DNA of 39,924 nt from an uncultured Bacteroidales bacterium (GCA_958418815.1 CATZGB010000026.1:1-39924), one strand, 5' to 3'. Counted from the first letter of the stretch, positions 16,530 through 25,368 are shown. The notes: generated by a model not told the origin, from the sequence alone. Numbers and translations are program-made.

Positions 16530-17567
16530 ATGAAAAAAGTTGTAATAGACAAGTATATACCTTTTGACGGCGACCCTTTCGCCGGAATCGCCGAGACCCT
16601 CAGGCTGTCGCCAGAAGAAATCACCCGTGAGGCTGTCGCTGATGCCGACGCGCTGATTGTCAGGACACGCACAAAATGTGGCGCGGGGCTGCTTGACGGC
16701 TCGCGGGTGGGGATAGTGGCGACCGCGACCATCGGCACCGACCATCTGGATTTCCCCTGGCTCGCATCTCGCGGAATCAAGACCGTGTCGGCCCCCGGCT
16801 GCAACGCCCCGGCTGTGGCCCAGTATGTGCTTGCCTCGATATTCGCCCTCGGTCTGGGACAGCCCGGAATGAGGCTTGGAGTGGTCGGCCTTGGCCATGT
16901 CGGGTCGATAGTGGCCTCCTGGGCCTCCAACCTCGGCATGGAGGTGCTGGCCTGTGACCCGCCCCGCCAGTCGAGGGATAGGGGCTGGGATGCCGCAGAA
17001 CCTTTCCAGGCCGGCGACCGGGAGTTTGTCTCGATGGCCGAAATAGGGCGCAAGGCCGATGTGGTCACCGTGCATACCCCGCTTTCCAAGGAGGGGACGT
17101 GTCCGACATTTCATCTCATCGACCGCGATTTCCTCGACATCGCCCCGAAGGCGCTGGTGATTAATTCGGCCCGTGGAGCTGTGGCTGACAACCGCGCGCT
17201 GGCCGAGGCGGTAAGCCGGGGGCGCGTTGACAAGCTGGCCATGGATTGCTGGGAGGGTGAACCTGCCATATCCACCGAGCTGCTGCGGCTTGCCGAAATC
17301 TCCACCCCCCATATCGCCGGTTATTCGATAGAGGGGAAGAAGCGGGCCACGGCGGTGACATTCAATGCCGTGCTGGAGCATTTCGGCTCTGACCGGCGGA
17401 TAGAGCCGGGTGTGGCCATGCAGCCTCCGGCAGCTGTCAGCGCAAGCGCGGTGACAGACAGCTATGACCCTCTCTCAGACAGTATTCCTCTGAAATCATC
17501 ACCGGCCGACTTTGAACGGCTCCGCAACACTTACAGCCTGCGCCACGAAGTGGGGGCGGCTGACTGA
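16530..17567 (+). CDS. pdxB: erythronate-4-phosphate dehydrogenase
   Basis: A 345-residue D-isomer 2-hydroxyacid dehydrogenase. PdxB oxidises 4-phosphoerythronate with NAD in the DXP-dependent route to pyridoxal phosphate. The N-terminus KKVVIDKYIPFDGDPF and the TATIGTDHLDF segment are PdxB-like. The NAD-binding GLGHVG motif lies in RLGVVGLGHVGSIVASW. NSARGAVADNRAL carries the substrate-binding Arg, and TPHIAGYSIEGK the catalytic His. It is somewhat shorter than the E. coli type, with a reduced C-terminal dimerisation region. The ATG at 16530 is preferred over 16515 because MKKVVIDK matches the family start. The kinase-like gene follows closely. Confidence 0.9.
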   Translation: MKKVVIDKYIPFDGDPFAGIAETLRLSPEEITREAVADADALIVRTRTKCGAGLLDGSRVGIVATATIGTDHLDFPWLASRGIKTVSAPGCNAPAVAQYVLASIFALGLGQPGMRLGVVGLGHVGSIVASWASNLGMEVLACDPPRQSRDRGWDAAEPFQAGDREFVSMAEIGRKADVVTVHTPLSKEGTCPTFHLIDRDFLDIAPKALVINSARGAVADNRALAEAVSRGRVDKLAMDCWEGEPAISTELLRLAEISTPHIAGYSIEGKKRATAVTFNAVLEHFGSDRRIEPGVAMQPPAAVSASAVTDSYDPLSDSIPLKSSPADFERLRNTYSLRHEVGAAD

Positions 17568-17602
17568 CCGGGCCTATGCGGCATATCAAATCCTTTCACG
17601 CC

Positions 17603-18271
17603 ATGACAGACCTGAACGAAAAAAACGAGAACCGTAAATATGTGATAACCGTCGGACGCCAGTTTGGCAGCGGAGGCCGTGAGTTTGCCCGGCATATAGC
17701 CGACGCTTTCGGCATCGCCTATTACGACAAGGAGCTGCTGCTGGAGGCGGCCCGCCATGCAGGGGTCGACGCAGGCTTTTTCGAGCGCTCCGACGAGAAG
17801 TTCCCCACATTCACCGGCGGGGGATTCTCGTTCAACATGGGCATCAGCTCCATGCCATGGTACACCCCCTCGTCAATCTCCGACGAGTCGATTTACCGCG
17901 ACATGTCTGACGTGATCAAGGAAATCGCCGACCGCGGGCCTTGTGTCATCGTGGGGCGTTCGGCTGACTATGTGCTGCGCGACCACGGGGTGGAGACCAT
18001 CAACCTCTTCATCCACGCCTCGATGGATGATTGCGTGAAGCGCATCCTCAGACGCGGCGACAAGTTGAAGGTGCAGGAAGCCAAGGCGCTCGCAGAGAAG
18101 ACCAACAAGCTCAGGGCCAACTATTACAACTTCTACACCGACAAGCGCTGGGGCATGGCCTCGTCATACGACCTCTGTCTCAACTCCTCGCTGCTCCCGA
18201 TGGAGGGGATGGTGGATGTGCTGGCACGCTACATGGAGCGCCGCCTGGGCTTCAATCCTCTCGCCCGCTGA
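17603..18271 (+). CDS. cytidylate kinase-like protein
   Basis: A P-loop protein of 222 residues from the ATG at 17603, or 231 from 17576. The Walker A-like GRQFGSGGREFARHIA directly follows YVITV, as in the cytidylate-kinase-like family (PF13189), and IVGRSADYVL and the basic lid segment KRILRRGDKLK follow. It probably phosphorylates a nucleoside monophosphate or a related small molecule in the cytoplasm, but this family is distinct from Cmk and its substrate is unproven. I prefer 17603 because homologues start shortly before YVITVGR. The 3' end overlaps the convergent GH31 gene by 20 nt. It is the last gene of the run starting at 12511. Confidence 0.85.
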   Translation: MTDLNEKNENRKYVITVGRQFGSGGREFARHIADAFGIAYYDKELLLEAARHAGVDAGFFERSDEKFPTFTGGGFSFNMGISSMPWYTPSSISDESIYRDMSDVIKEIADRGPCVIVGRSADYVLRDHGVETINLFIHASMDDCVKRILRRGDKLKVQEAKALAEKTNKLRANYYNFYTDKRWGMASSYDLCLNSSLLPMEGMVDVLARYMERRLGFNPLAR

Positions 18272-20612
18272 CATATTCCACGACTATGTCGACAGCGGTG
18301 TCGCAACTTGTTTCCGGAACCTGTATCGTGAGCCGGCGGTCATCGGCATTGTAGCTCCAGTCTTCTTGCTGCGGCGTGACACCATTGATTTTTATTCCCT
18401 CTGGAGAGCGGGCGTTGAGTATGTTCAGCGTCCAAGAGCGGCTTTTGACCAGATTTAACTGTTGGCCGGTTCTTGGTCTGATGGCATAGGTCTCCGTGTC
18501 GCCACTGACGGTGTGCTCCAGCCTGGTGACAGCATATCTTGTCGCGTAATCGGGATTGTCACCTTCATCCTCATAGAGGACGCTCTCGCCATCACTGCCA
18601 GCCACGATGTCAAGCACCATCTGCGTGGGTCTTGTCGTGACCCTGTCGACTGAAGCCGGATTAAGGGGGATGACCGCTCCGGCCTTGTAGAAATAGGGAA
18701 TATCCTTGGCAGTGAAGTCCATGGTCATCGTGCGAGGCCCCTCGACAAGCTGATTCGTGGCGACGCTCCACCATTTCCCTTCAGGAAACCATATTTCCTT
18801 GCTGCTTGTCTTGCCGTCGGCTGCCGCCTCCGTTATGGGAGCCACGAGTATGTCATCGCCGAAGAAATATTCACCCTCATATCTGTAAGCCTCTTCGTCG
18901 TCAGGAAACTCATAATACAGCGGGCGACAGATGCCGATGCCGGTGTCGTAGGTTTTGCGCGCCATCGTGTATATGTAGGGAAACAGCGCATAACGTAGTT
19001 TCACTGCGTCGCGCATCAGCGGGAAATTGCTGAATTTCCACATCCTGCGCTCAATCCGGTCATCTTTGGTGGCATGGCTGCGGAATATGGGAGTGAACAC
19101 GCCAAACTGTATCCATCTCAGCATCAGTTCAGGGTCGTTGACTATCTTCTCGTCGGTAAAGGCATGCCCTCCAAGGTCATGGCCCCAGTAGGCATATCCG
19201 ACATTGGAAGCCGTTGATGTGAAATATGGCTGGAACGCGAGAGTCGGGAAGTTGATCAGCGCGTCACCCGAAAAACCGATTTGATAACGGTGGCTGCCAA
19301 GTCCGCCCCAACGGTGGAAAATCACCGGGCGCCGGTCTGGCCTGTTGCTCTTCATGTCATTGAAGAAGACATGGTTGCACCAGAATGTCTCGCCAAGCCC
19401 CGGGGTGTACGGGCTTGTGAGATGTTGTTGCCAGTCAAGCCACCAGAAATCCACTCCATCATCCTCAAGGCTGCGTATGACATTCTTGAAGAAAGACCGG
19501 GTGAAATCAGTGTAGTCGATGCTCCACGCTATTGTGCCGTCATTGTCATACTTGCCTTGCAGTTCTGACTTCATTGCATTGTAATATCGGGGCGACTCGA
19601 CATTATTGATGCCATCGGCAGGATGAAGGTTCAGGGCCAGTCGGAGTTTGTTGTCATGGATGTCATGAAGCAGTCTCACGGGGTCATGTATCAGATTGGT
19701 GTTCCATGACCAGCCGGTCCATCCTCCCCGTCCGGCCGACAAGCAATTCGCGTCGCCATTCCAATGCCAGTCCATGTCAAGGATCATGACATCAATGGGG
19801 ATGTCATTCCCGGCGAGTTCCGACATTATCTGGCGGTAATCGTCATCAGAGTAGGATGCGTAGCGGCTATACCAGTAGCCGAACACATAGTCTGGAGGCA
19901 ATGGGATTTTTCCTGCCAGCTTGGTGAAATCGGCCAATGCTTTCTTGTAATCCGATCCATACCCCATGAAGTATAAGTCGGAGGCACCGGGGTCTTTCCG
20001 TTCGCGCCACCAGTCATATCCGACCTCCTCGTCTGGAGCGAGGGCGAATGACCGGCTCCCGTCAGGACGTATGGCGGCCCAAGAGTCATCGATGACGGCC
20101 CATCCAGACCGAGAAATCAAACCATCTTCAAGTTCCGAACGTTTGTTGTCGCCGTTGCTGCCGTCAAGGGTGCGGCATGTCCCCTTGAGGTTCAAAGGGT
20201 CAGGTTTGCCGGGGTACCACACGACGGATTGCCCGTTGTGAGACATCGTGATTGAGAGATTGTCGGGAGAGGCCGGGACTGTCAGGGGATTTGTCCCCTT
20301 GCGGTATTTGAGTCTTAACTTGTCGGTTTCGATGTAAAGGAATTCCTTGTCTTCCTTTTTTGTGAACGGGGGGACGACATCCATTTCGCGGTTCTGGATG
20401 GCGAATGTCGCCCGGTCTTCAAATTCACCCAGGTCGCTATGTTCGATGCGAATCATCTCAGGGGTGAGGACAGTGAATCGGGTATTGCCCGCATTCACGA
20501 TGGCTTCTTTCCTGGCGACAGGATTCTGTGAGGCAACTTGAAATGGCTCCATCATACATATTGCGCAGAATATCCAGGCAATGCAATTCCACAATCTTAC
20601 TGGTTTGTCCAT
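18252..20612 (-). CDS. secreted glycoside hydrolase family 31 enzyme
   Basis: A 786-residue protein with an N-terminal signal segment (LWNCIAWIFCAICMMEPFQVASQ). It has the GH31 layout of beta-sandwich N-domain, catalytic barrel (DYVFGYWYSRYASYSDDDYRQ, DVMILDMDWHWNGDA) and a C-terminal DUF5110-like sandwich (SVLYEDEGDNPDY). The likely nucleophile is D393 in WWLDWQQH, which differs from the common WxDMNE pattern; the likely acid/base is D479 in WGHDLGGH. The family includes alpha-glucosidases, alpha-xylosidases, alpha-galactosidases and alpha-N-acetylgalactosaminidases; the divergent nucleophile loop argues against assuming glucosidase. It has its own promoter and no SusC/SusD partner. GC looks lower than in neighbours. 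Confidence 0.9.
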   Translation of the reverse strand: MDKPVRLWNCIAWIFCAICMMEPFQVASQNPVARKEAIVNAGNTRFTVLTPEMIRIEHSDLGEFEDRATFAIQNREMDVVPPFTKKEDKEFLYIETDKLRLKYRKGTNPLTVPASPDNLSITMSHNGQSVVWYPGKPDPLNLKGTCRTLDGSNGDNKRSELEDGLISRSGWAVIDDSWAAIRPDGSRSFALAPDEEVGYDWWRERKDPGASDLYFMGYGSDYKKALADFTKLAGKIPLPPDYVFGYWYSRYASYSDDDYRQIMSELAGNDIPIDVMILDMDWHWNGDANCLSAGRGGWTGWSWNTNLIHDPVRLLHDIHDNKLRLALNLHPADGINNVESPRYYNAMKSELQGKYDNDGTIAWSIDYTDFTRSFFKNVIRSLEDDGVDFWWLDWQQHLTSPYTPGLGETFWCNHVFFNDMKSNRPDRRPVIFHRWGGLGSHRYQIGFSGDALINFPTLAFQPYFTSTASNVGYAYWGHDLGGHAFTDEKIVNDPELMLRWIQFGVFTPIFRSHATKDDRIERRMWKFSNFPLMRDAVKLRYALFPYIYTMARKTYDTGIGICRPLYYEFPDDEEAYRYEGEYFFGDDILVAPITEAAADGKTSSKEIWFPEGKWWSVATNQLVEGPRTMTMDFTAKDIPYFYKAGAVIPLNPASVDRVTTRPTQMVLDIVAGSDGESVLYEDEGDNPDYATRYAVTRLEHTVSGDTETYAIRPRTGQQLNLVKSRSWTLNILNARSPEGIKINGVTPQQEDWSYNADDRRLTIQVPETSCDTAVDIVVEYVSGRED

Positions 20613-20683
20613 GTCATTATTAAGGTTAATTCTGAATACGGGCTAAGAGCTGGTCTTCTTTTCTGAAGCCAGATATGATATCA

Positions 20684-20714
20684 CAAAGATACATCCAATA
20701 TCCATAACGACCAA
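20684..20714 (-). promoter_or_regulatory. promoter of the GH31 gene
   Basis: Minus-strand TATCTTTG (20691-20684) is a perfect -7 element, with TTGG at 20714-20711 and a 19-nt spacer. The leader would be about 65 nt. Confidence 0.6.
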
Positions 20715-20838
20715 TGGCAAATAACAAAAAAGTAGTGTGAGCCAAGCCTGATTGCTTTGTGTAACAGCTGTTTAATGGGAGTGAAAACCGGTGGATTTAT
20801 AGTTGGGGGCAGGCGGCGGGCGTTTTCTGAGAATGAGA

Positions 20839-20883
20839 AATCACTACCGGGCAACCCATTGGTCGGGTTGCCCGGTAGTGATT
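20839..20883 (-). terminator. 19-bp perfect hairpin after the DUF308 gene
   Basis: Arms 20839-20857 and 20865-20883 are perfectly complementary over 19 bp around the 7-nt loop ATTGGTC. It begins 16 nt past the stop of the DUF308 gene. The minus-strand tail is only TTTCTC, while the plus-strand tail is CTTTTATTT. It is probably a factor-assisted or bidirectional terminator, but the length and perfection are unusual. Confidence 0.65.
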
Positions 20884-20899
20884 CTTTTATTTCAGTGGG

Positions 20900-21718
20900 T
20901 CAGGCTTTTTCTGAGGAGCCGGGGTTACCGGAGGAGGCTTGCGAGGCCGAGGCGCCGGCTTTGGCGGCTTTGGCGGCGGCCGCCGCGAGTTTCTTGGCGG
21001 TATGGGTGGCCTTTATGGCGTAATAACTGATGAAGAGGCCGATGATGCCGAAGAGAGCGAAGCCGCATCCTGTGGCGAGCATCATCCATTTCTCGTTGGT
21101 CTCACCTTTGAATGCCTCAAGTGTGAGCATCACCACACCGAGGGCGACAATCAGCACCGGGGCGATGGTGAGCCACGCGGGATAGAGTATGCCCCGGTTT
21201 TTCCTCATCATCATGTCAAACTGCCAGGCGGCGGAGACAATCAGCAGGCCGCCGAAGAGGTAGACCAGCAGATGGCGGAAGGAGTCAGGGGCGACAAGTA
21301 TCACGACCCCGAGGGCTATGGCGGCGAGGCCGCAGACGGCGGTGATGAATGTCATCACCGAGCCGCGCGACTTGTTTTTGCGGCGGACAAGCAATGAAAG
21401 CATCAGAGCGGCGCCGGGGATGATGAATGCCAGGCCGCCGACTGTCAGGACGGTGGAGCCTACCACATGGCGGTCACACATCCAGATGAATATGAGGCCG
21501 AGGATTGCCATTATCAGCGACAGGAATATGTTGCCGGCCTGTGACGAGGGGGCTTCGACCTTGAGGTCGGGCCGGGGGCTTTTCTCGGCCTTTGTCTCCT
21601 CCTGGGAGGCGTAAGCCGCTTCAGGGGCGCGAGGTGTCTCCGTGGGTGTCACGGTCTGTGGCGACGTGGAGGTCGCATTGTCGGCCGTGTCGGGGAAAGT
21701 GGTTTTGTCGGTATCCAT
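20900..21718 (-). CDS. DUF308 / HdeD-like membrane protein with disordered ends
   Basis: A 272-residue protein. Residues 1-60 are Thr/Pro/Ala/Glu-rich and look disordered. Then six hydrophobic helices in paired repeats (IFLSLIMAILGLIFIWM, TFITAVCGLAAIALGVVILVA, HLLVYLFGGLLIVSAAWQF) match the HdeD/DUF308 pattern of short-loop helical hairpins. The C-terminus is Ala/Lys/Ser-rich (KKLAAAAAKAAKAGASASQ). HdeD itself is linked to acid resistance in E. coli, but the function of Bacteroidota members is not known. It has its own -7 element upstream and a strong hairpin downstream, so it is probably monocistronic. Confidence 0.8.
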   Translation of the reverse strand: MDTDKTTFPDTADNATSTSPQTVTPTETPRAPEAAYASQEETKAEKSPRPDLKVEAPSSQAGNIFLSLIMAILGLIFIWMCDRHVVGSTVLTVGGLAFIIPGAALMLSLLVRRKNKSRGSVMTFITAVCGLAAIALGVVILVAPDSFRHLLVYLFGGLLIVSAAWQFDMMMRKNRGILYPAWLTIAPVLIVALGVVMLTLEAFKGETNEKWMMLATGCGFALFGIIGLFISYYAIKATHTAKKLAAAAAKAAKAGASASQASSGNPGSSEKA

Positions 21719-21818
21719 GTCAGAAATAAATAATTGTTAGCGTGTAATTCCCGCCGGGCGCGATGGGTCGGCTGCCGCGGGCCGGAACGTCTTGAAGGCT
21801 TTCCGTAATGTATTAACG

Positions 21819-21826
21819 CAAAAGTA
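21819..21826 (-). promoter_or_regulatory. -7 element for the DUF308 gene
   Basis: Minus-strand TACTTTTG fits TAnnTTTG and would give a leader of about 95 nt. T-rich sequence lies upstream, but no clean -33 element at standard spacing. Confidence 0.5.
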
Positions 21827-21907
21827 ACAAAAAAAGCCGACAATGGGAGGCAAAAAAAGGAGAAACCGGGGGCTGTGGCCCTCTGCCTGAGGCTGCCAGA
21901 GGCGGGG

Positions 21908-23338
21908 TCACGCCCGGGCAGGGCGGAGGGGTGCCGTGGCGGAGACAGGGATGCGGTAGCCTATCCAGGCGATCAGCACTGACATCAGGGGGGAGAGGAT
22001 GTTGAATATGCAGAAGGGGAAATAGGCCAGTGTGGAGACTCCCAGGACTGTGGACTGGGTGATGCCGCAGGAATTCCAGGGAATCAGCACCGAGGTCACC
22101 GACACGGCATCCTCCATGGAGCGACTGAGCAGGCGCGGTTCAAGGCCGAAGCGGTGGTAGAGCCCGCGGTACATGTTGCCGGTTATTATCAGCGAGAGAT
22201 ACTGGTCGGCGGTCAGGCAGTTCATGGCCAGTCCGCTGGAGACGGTGGCCCCCACGATGGAGGTGCGTTTGCGCAGGGAGGCGGTGAATGCCGCCGTGAT
22301 GCGCGACAGCATCCCGGTGCCGATCATGGCTCCTCCGAAAATCATCGCGCACACGACGAGGAAGATGGTGGAGGCCATGCCAAGGATGCCTCCGGTGGCC
22401 ACGAGGTCGTCGAGGGAGGGGATTCCGGTCGAGAAATGCACCCCTTTCCAGAAGGCGAGGAGTATCTCGCCGGCTCCCATGCCGAATTGTGGCTGGAAGA
22501 CAATGATGCCGACCCCGCCGAGGAGCGCGCTGATGAAAAGCACAAGCATCGTGTTGACGCGCAAGACGATGAGAATTACCGTCAGGGCGGGTATGACAAG
22601 CACCCAGGGGGTGATGTTGAATGTGGAGTGGATGGCGGCTGTCATCTGTCCGGGATTTATAGCGGCGGTGGAGTGGTCGCCCAGCAGTCCGACGAGCAGA
22701 TATACCACCAGGGCGATGACGATTGACGGCACGGTGGTGACCATCAGGTAGCGGATGTGGCGGAAGAGGTCGACTCCGGCAGCCGAGGACGCAACCACCG
22801 TGGTGTCGCTCAGGGGCGACACCTTGTCGCCGAAATAGGCCCCGGAGATTATGGCCCCGGCAATCCAGGGGGCTGAGTAGCCCATGACCTCGCCGATGCC
22901 CATGAATGCCACGCCGATGGTGGCTATGGTGGTCCATGAGCTGCCAGTCAGCACCGAGATGGCGGCGCTGACCATGCAGGCGAGCATCAGGAACAGGGAG
23001 GGGGAGAGGATGTCGAGTCCGTAGCATATCAGGGTGGGGACCACGCCGGATGCCATCCATGTGGTGGCCACCATCGCTATGCAGATGAGTATGGGGACGG
23101 CGGGAAGGATCTGCCCTGCGCTGCGCAGGAAGCCCCACCGCAGTCCGCGGCGTGTGGCGGTGCGGCCAATCGCGGCGAGTGTCACCGACAGCAGGGCGCA
23201 GCATAGCAGTACCCAGGGGCCTGTGTCAGCCACCGCGTCCGCGCCGTGGAGGATTATCACTGTTGGCAGGGCTGCCAGGAGAACGATGAGAGGGATGGCA
23301 GATATGCCCAGAGAGGGGAGGTTGGGCTTGCCGAACAT
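21908..23338 (-). CDS. NhaC-family Na+/H+ antiporter
   Basis: A 476-residue inner-membrane transporter with about eleven hydrophobic helices. Recognisable segments include PWIAGAIISGAYFGDKVSPLSDTTVVAS, the NhaC-type helix-breaking motif with conserved Asp residues, and GSSWTTIATIGVAFMGIGEVMG. The family exchanges Na+ for H+, although some relatives carry malate or lactate. The start at 23338 (MFGKPNLPSLG) is chosen because the promoter lies just upstream at 23434-23441, which excludes the longer in-frame start at 23599. It is transcribed alone on the minus strand, directly after the terminator of the upstream nuclease gene. Confidence 0.9.
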   Translation of the reverse strand: MFGKPNLPSLGISAIPLIVLLAALPTVIILHGADAVADTGPWVLLCCALLSVTLAAIGRTATRRGLRWGFLRSAGQILPAVPILICIAMVATTWMASGVVPTLICYGLDILSPSLFLMLACMVSAAISVLTGSSWTTIATIGVAFMGIGEVMGYSAPWIAGAIISGAYFGDKVSPLSDTTVVASSAAGVDLFRHIRYLMVTTVPSIVIALVVYLLVGLLGDHSTAAINPGQMTAAIHSTFNITPWVLVIPALTVILIVLRVNTMLVLFISALLGGVGIIVFQPQFGMGAGEILLAFWKGVHFSTGIPSLDDLVATGGILGMASTIFLVVCAMIFGGAMIGTGMLSRITAAFTASLRKRTSIVGATVSSGLAMNCLTADQYLSLIITGNMYRGLYHRFGLEPRLLSRSMEDAVSVTSVLIPWNSCGITQSTVLGVSTLAYFPFCIFNILSPLMSVLIAWIGYRIPVSATAPLRPARA

Positions 23339-23433
23339 AGTGCCTTTCAATTTTGGAATTTTTTCTGATGTTGGAAACCTTGGAAGTCTTTTCGTTGCGT
23401 TGACAAGAAATGCCGACTTCGGATAATTGGCCG

Positions 23434-23465
23434 CAAAGATATAAAAAACATGGCCATTATGCAAT
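23434..23465 (-). promoter_or_regulatory. promoter of the NhaC gene
   Basis: Minus-strand TATCTTTG (23441-23434) is a perfect -7 element, with a weak TTGC (23465-23462) 20 nt upstream. The -33 zone lies inside the terminator hairpin of the preceding gene. Confidence 0.6.
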
Positions 23466-23472
23466 GGCCATG
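23449..23472 (-). terminator. intrinsic terminator of the nuclease gene
   Basis: A 10-bp stem (arms 23472-23463 and 23458-23449) with loop GCAT is followed on the minus strand by TTTTTT. It lies 75 nt past the stop at 23547 and overlaps the next gene's promoter. Confidence 0.75.
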
Positions 23473-23546
23473 TCAAGTCTTGTAACAAACCGTCAGGGTT
23501 TATAAGATTTTTTAGCTTAACGCCGCGAGTGTGCAGCTCCGGCGGG

Positions 23547-24641
23547 TCAGCGCTGCCTGATGAGGAAAATCTCGGTCGGGAAGTGGTCGGAGTATCCATT
23601 GAGGAATACGCCGCCCGAATAGGTGCGCAATGGGTAATTCTGCCTGGTGCCCTCGGTGTCGCGCAGGAACTCGAAGTTGTTGACCTGGGCTTTCCAGTAA
23701 TGGAGGTTGCGCTTGCCGGTATGGTCTTCGAGCAGGGTGCCGCTGACGATTATCTGGTCGAAGAGGTTCCATTGGCTTCTGTAAGCCAGGGTGCCGATTC
23801 CCTTGTCGAGGATAGACCAGAAGGGGTTGTAGAAGCCGTGAGGCTCCACTCCGTCAGGTTTTTTGGTGGCGCCAAGCACCTTGGCGCAAGACTTGTTGTG
23901 GGGGTCGTCGTTGAGGTCGCCCATGATGATCACACCTTGGTTGGGGCGCAGTTGCCAGAGCGAGTCGGCGATATGCTTCGAGGTAGCGGCGGCCGCCTCG
24001 CGCAGGTGGCTGCTCTGCTCCTCCCCTCCGAGGCGCGAGGGCCAGTGGTTGACGATTACGCTCACGGTGTCGTTGCCCATCACTCCGGTGACACACATCT
24101 GGTCGCGGGTGCGGAAGTTGGGCATCCCCTCGACGGTCAGCAGTGTGTTGGAGACATTCACGAGCCTGAAGTAGCGGGGGTTGTAGAGCGCGCCTACATC
24201 GACGCCACGGCGGTCGGGAGAATCGTGATGCACGATCTGGAGGTTCCAGGGGGCCTTGCCGTCGGCCTGGAGGCGGCGGTCGACTGCCTTGACGAGGTCT
24301 TCGAGAACCGAGCGGTTCTCAATCTCGCTGACACCGATGAACGCCGGGCCGTTGGGAGTGGTCTGGGTGGTGAAGTTGCAGATGGCGCGCGCGAGGTTGT
24401 CGATTTTCGACCAGTAGCGTTTGCCGGTCCACTGTCGGGCGCCCTGGGGGGTGAATTCCGCGTCGCGTCCGAGGGGGTTGTTGGGTATCGTGTCAAACAG
24501 GTTCTCAAGGTTGTAGAAAGCCACCCCGAAGACCTGGTATTGTGCGTTGTTCGAGGATTTGGCGTTTGTCCTGTCCTGTTTCTGGGCAATCGCGGCCAGG
24601 GCAATCACAGCCAACAGTGGAAGAAGGAGTAATCGTTTCAT
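23547..24641 (-). CDS. secreted endonuclease/exonuclease/phosphatase-fold protein
   Basis: A 364-residue protein with a Sec signal peptide (MKRLLLLPLLAVIALAAIAQ). The EEP fold shows as VAFYNLENLFDTI, the metal-binding Glu in FIGVSEIENR, HHDSPDRRGVDVG, VNHWPSR, the Asp-Asn motif GDLNDDPHNKS and the terminal catalytic His in YSDHFPTEI. Members cleave phosphodiesters or phosphomonoesters with Mg2+. With export, extracellular nuclease activity or nucleic-acid scavenging is plausible, but phospholipid or sugar-phosphate substrates cannot be excluded. It is expressed from a near-consensus promoter at 24692-24722 and ends at a clear intrinsic terminator, so it is monocistronic. Confidence 0.88.
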   Translation of the reverse strand: MKRLLLLPLLAVIALAAIAQKQDRTNAKSSNNAQYQVFGVAFYNLENLFDTIPNNPLGRDAEFTPQGARQWTGKRYWSKIDNLARAICNFTTQTTPNGPAFIGVSEIENRSVLEDLVKAVDRRLQADGKAPWNLQIVHHDSPDRRGVDVGALYNPRYFRLVNVSNTLLTVEGMPNFRTRDQMCVTGVMGNDTVSVIVNHWPSRLGGEEQSSHLREAAAATSKHIADSLWQLRPNQGVIIMGDLNDDPHNKSCAKVLGATKKPDGVEPHGFYNPFWSILDKGIGTLAYRSQWNLFDQIIVSGTLLEDHTGKRNLHYWKAQVNNFEFLRDTEGTRQNYPLRTYSGGVFLNGYSDHFPTEIFLIRQR

Positions 24642-24691
24642 TTAGGTATATACTGTAAGGTATTTTGTTGACGTGTAGTTTTTGAGTCTGG

Positions 24692-24722
24692 CAAAGTTAG
24701 AAATAAATCTGTAAATTCCAAA
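24692..24722 (-). promoter_or_regulatory. consensus promoter of the nuclease gene
   Basis: Minus-strand TTTG (24722-24719), a 19-nt spacer and TAACTTTG (24699-24692) form a textbook Bacteroidota promoter. The leader is about 45 nt. Confidence 0.75.
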
Positions 24723-24738
24723 GGATGATGTGGCGAAA

Positions 24739-25368
24739 TCAGCTGTCGTGGGCGGACGGGTCGCTGGCCGGGTCGCTGAAGACCAGCATCAGTATGGCCG
24801 GGAGGTCGAGGGTGTCGGCCTGCACGACGTTGTAGCTGTTGCCGGAAATCTCAATTACGGAGTCGGGGGTGGGGGAGCCAAGTGGAATCTCGAGTGGAAG
24901 GGGAATCCATGCCAAGGCAAGCCCGGGCTGGTCGGCAGCCTTGTATGCGGCTTCCTTCACACACCAGGCCCACAGTGTGGCCGGATATTCCCCCCAAGCC
25001 TCGGCTTGTTCGGGAGACAGGAATCTGTGGGCGGTTCTCTGGAGCGTGTCCATCCGGTCGCCGCTCTCGCAGTCGATGCCTATCCGTGTGCCTGCCGGGG
25101 CGATGGCGATCGCGGCCAGCCTCGAGCAGTGGCTTACCGATATGGAGGGGAGGGGAGAGGGAGATGGACGGTCATCCTCGCGGGTCAGATACGGCGCGCC
25201 TGAGGGGTGATGCCCTATCGTGATGGCGCGGTCGCCGGGGAATGCCTCCCGGAGAAGGCGCTTTATGGCGGCGCGTTCGGCCAGGGCCCTGCCGGGGCCT
25301 CGCCGGGGAGTGTCGTCTGGTAGCTGGCAGGCAAACACCTTTATGCCTTGTTTGTCGAATAAGACCAC
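24739..25368 (-). CDS. 4'-phosphopantetheinyl transferase superfamily protein
   Basis: A 209-residue Sfp/AcpT-like enzyme that transfers phosphopantetheine from CoA to a carrier-protein serine. The family pattern is present: ISVSHCSRLAAIAIAP, IGIDCES (the Mg-binding Asp of the G-[IV]-D motif) and WAWCVKEAAYKA (W-x-x-KEAxxK). Length is typical for the Sfp type. It lies 72 nt downstream of gldE on the same strand with no terminator between, an arrangement common in Bacteroidota, so it is probably co-transcribed with gldE. The partner carrier protein is not in the window. Confidence 0.87.
   Translation of the reverse strand: MVLFDKQGIKVFACQLPDDTPRRGPGRALAERAAIKRLLREAFPGDRAITIGHHPSGAPYLTREDDRPSPSPLPSISVSHCSRLAAIAIAPAGTRIGIDCESGDRMDTLQRTAHRFLSPEQAEAWGEYPATLWAWCVKEAAYKAADQPGLALAWIPLPLEIPLGSPTPDSVIEISGNSYNVVQADTLDLPAILMLVFSDPASDPSAHDS

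Noticed and set aside
23339..23599. An N-terminal extension of the NhaC gene
   Set aside because: It would start upstream of the promoter, run through a terminator hairpin and overlap the nuclease gene.
23529..24632. A 367-codon open frame antisense to the secreted nuclease
   Set aside because: The opposite strand has all EEP catalytic motifs, a signal peptide, promoter and terminator.
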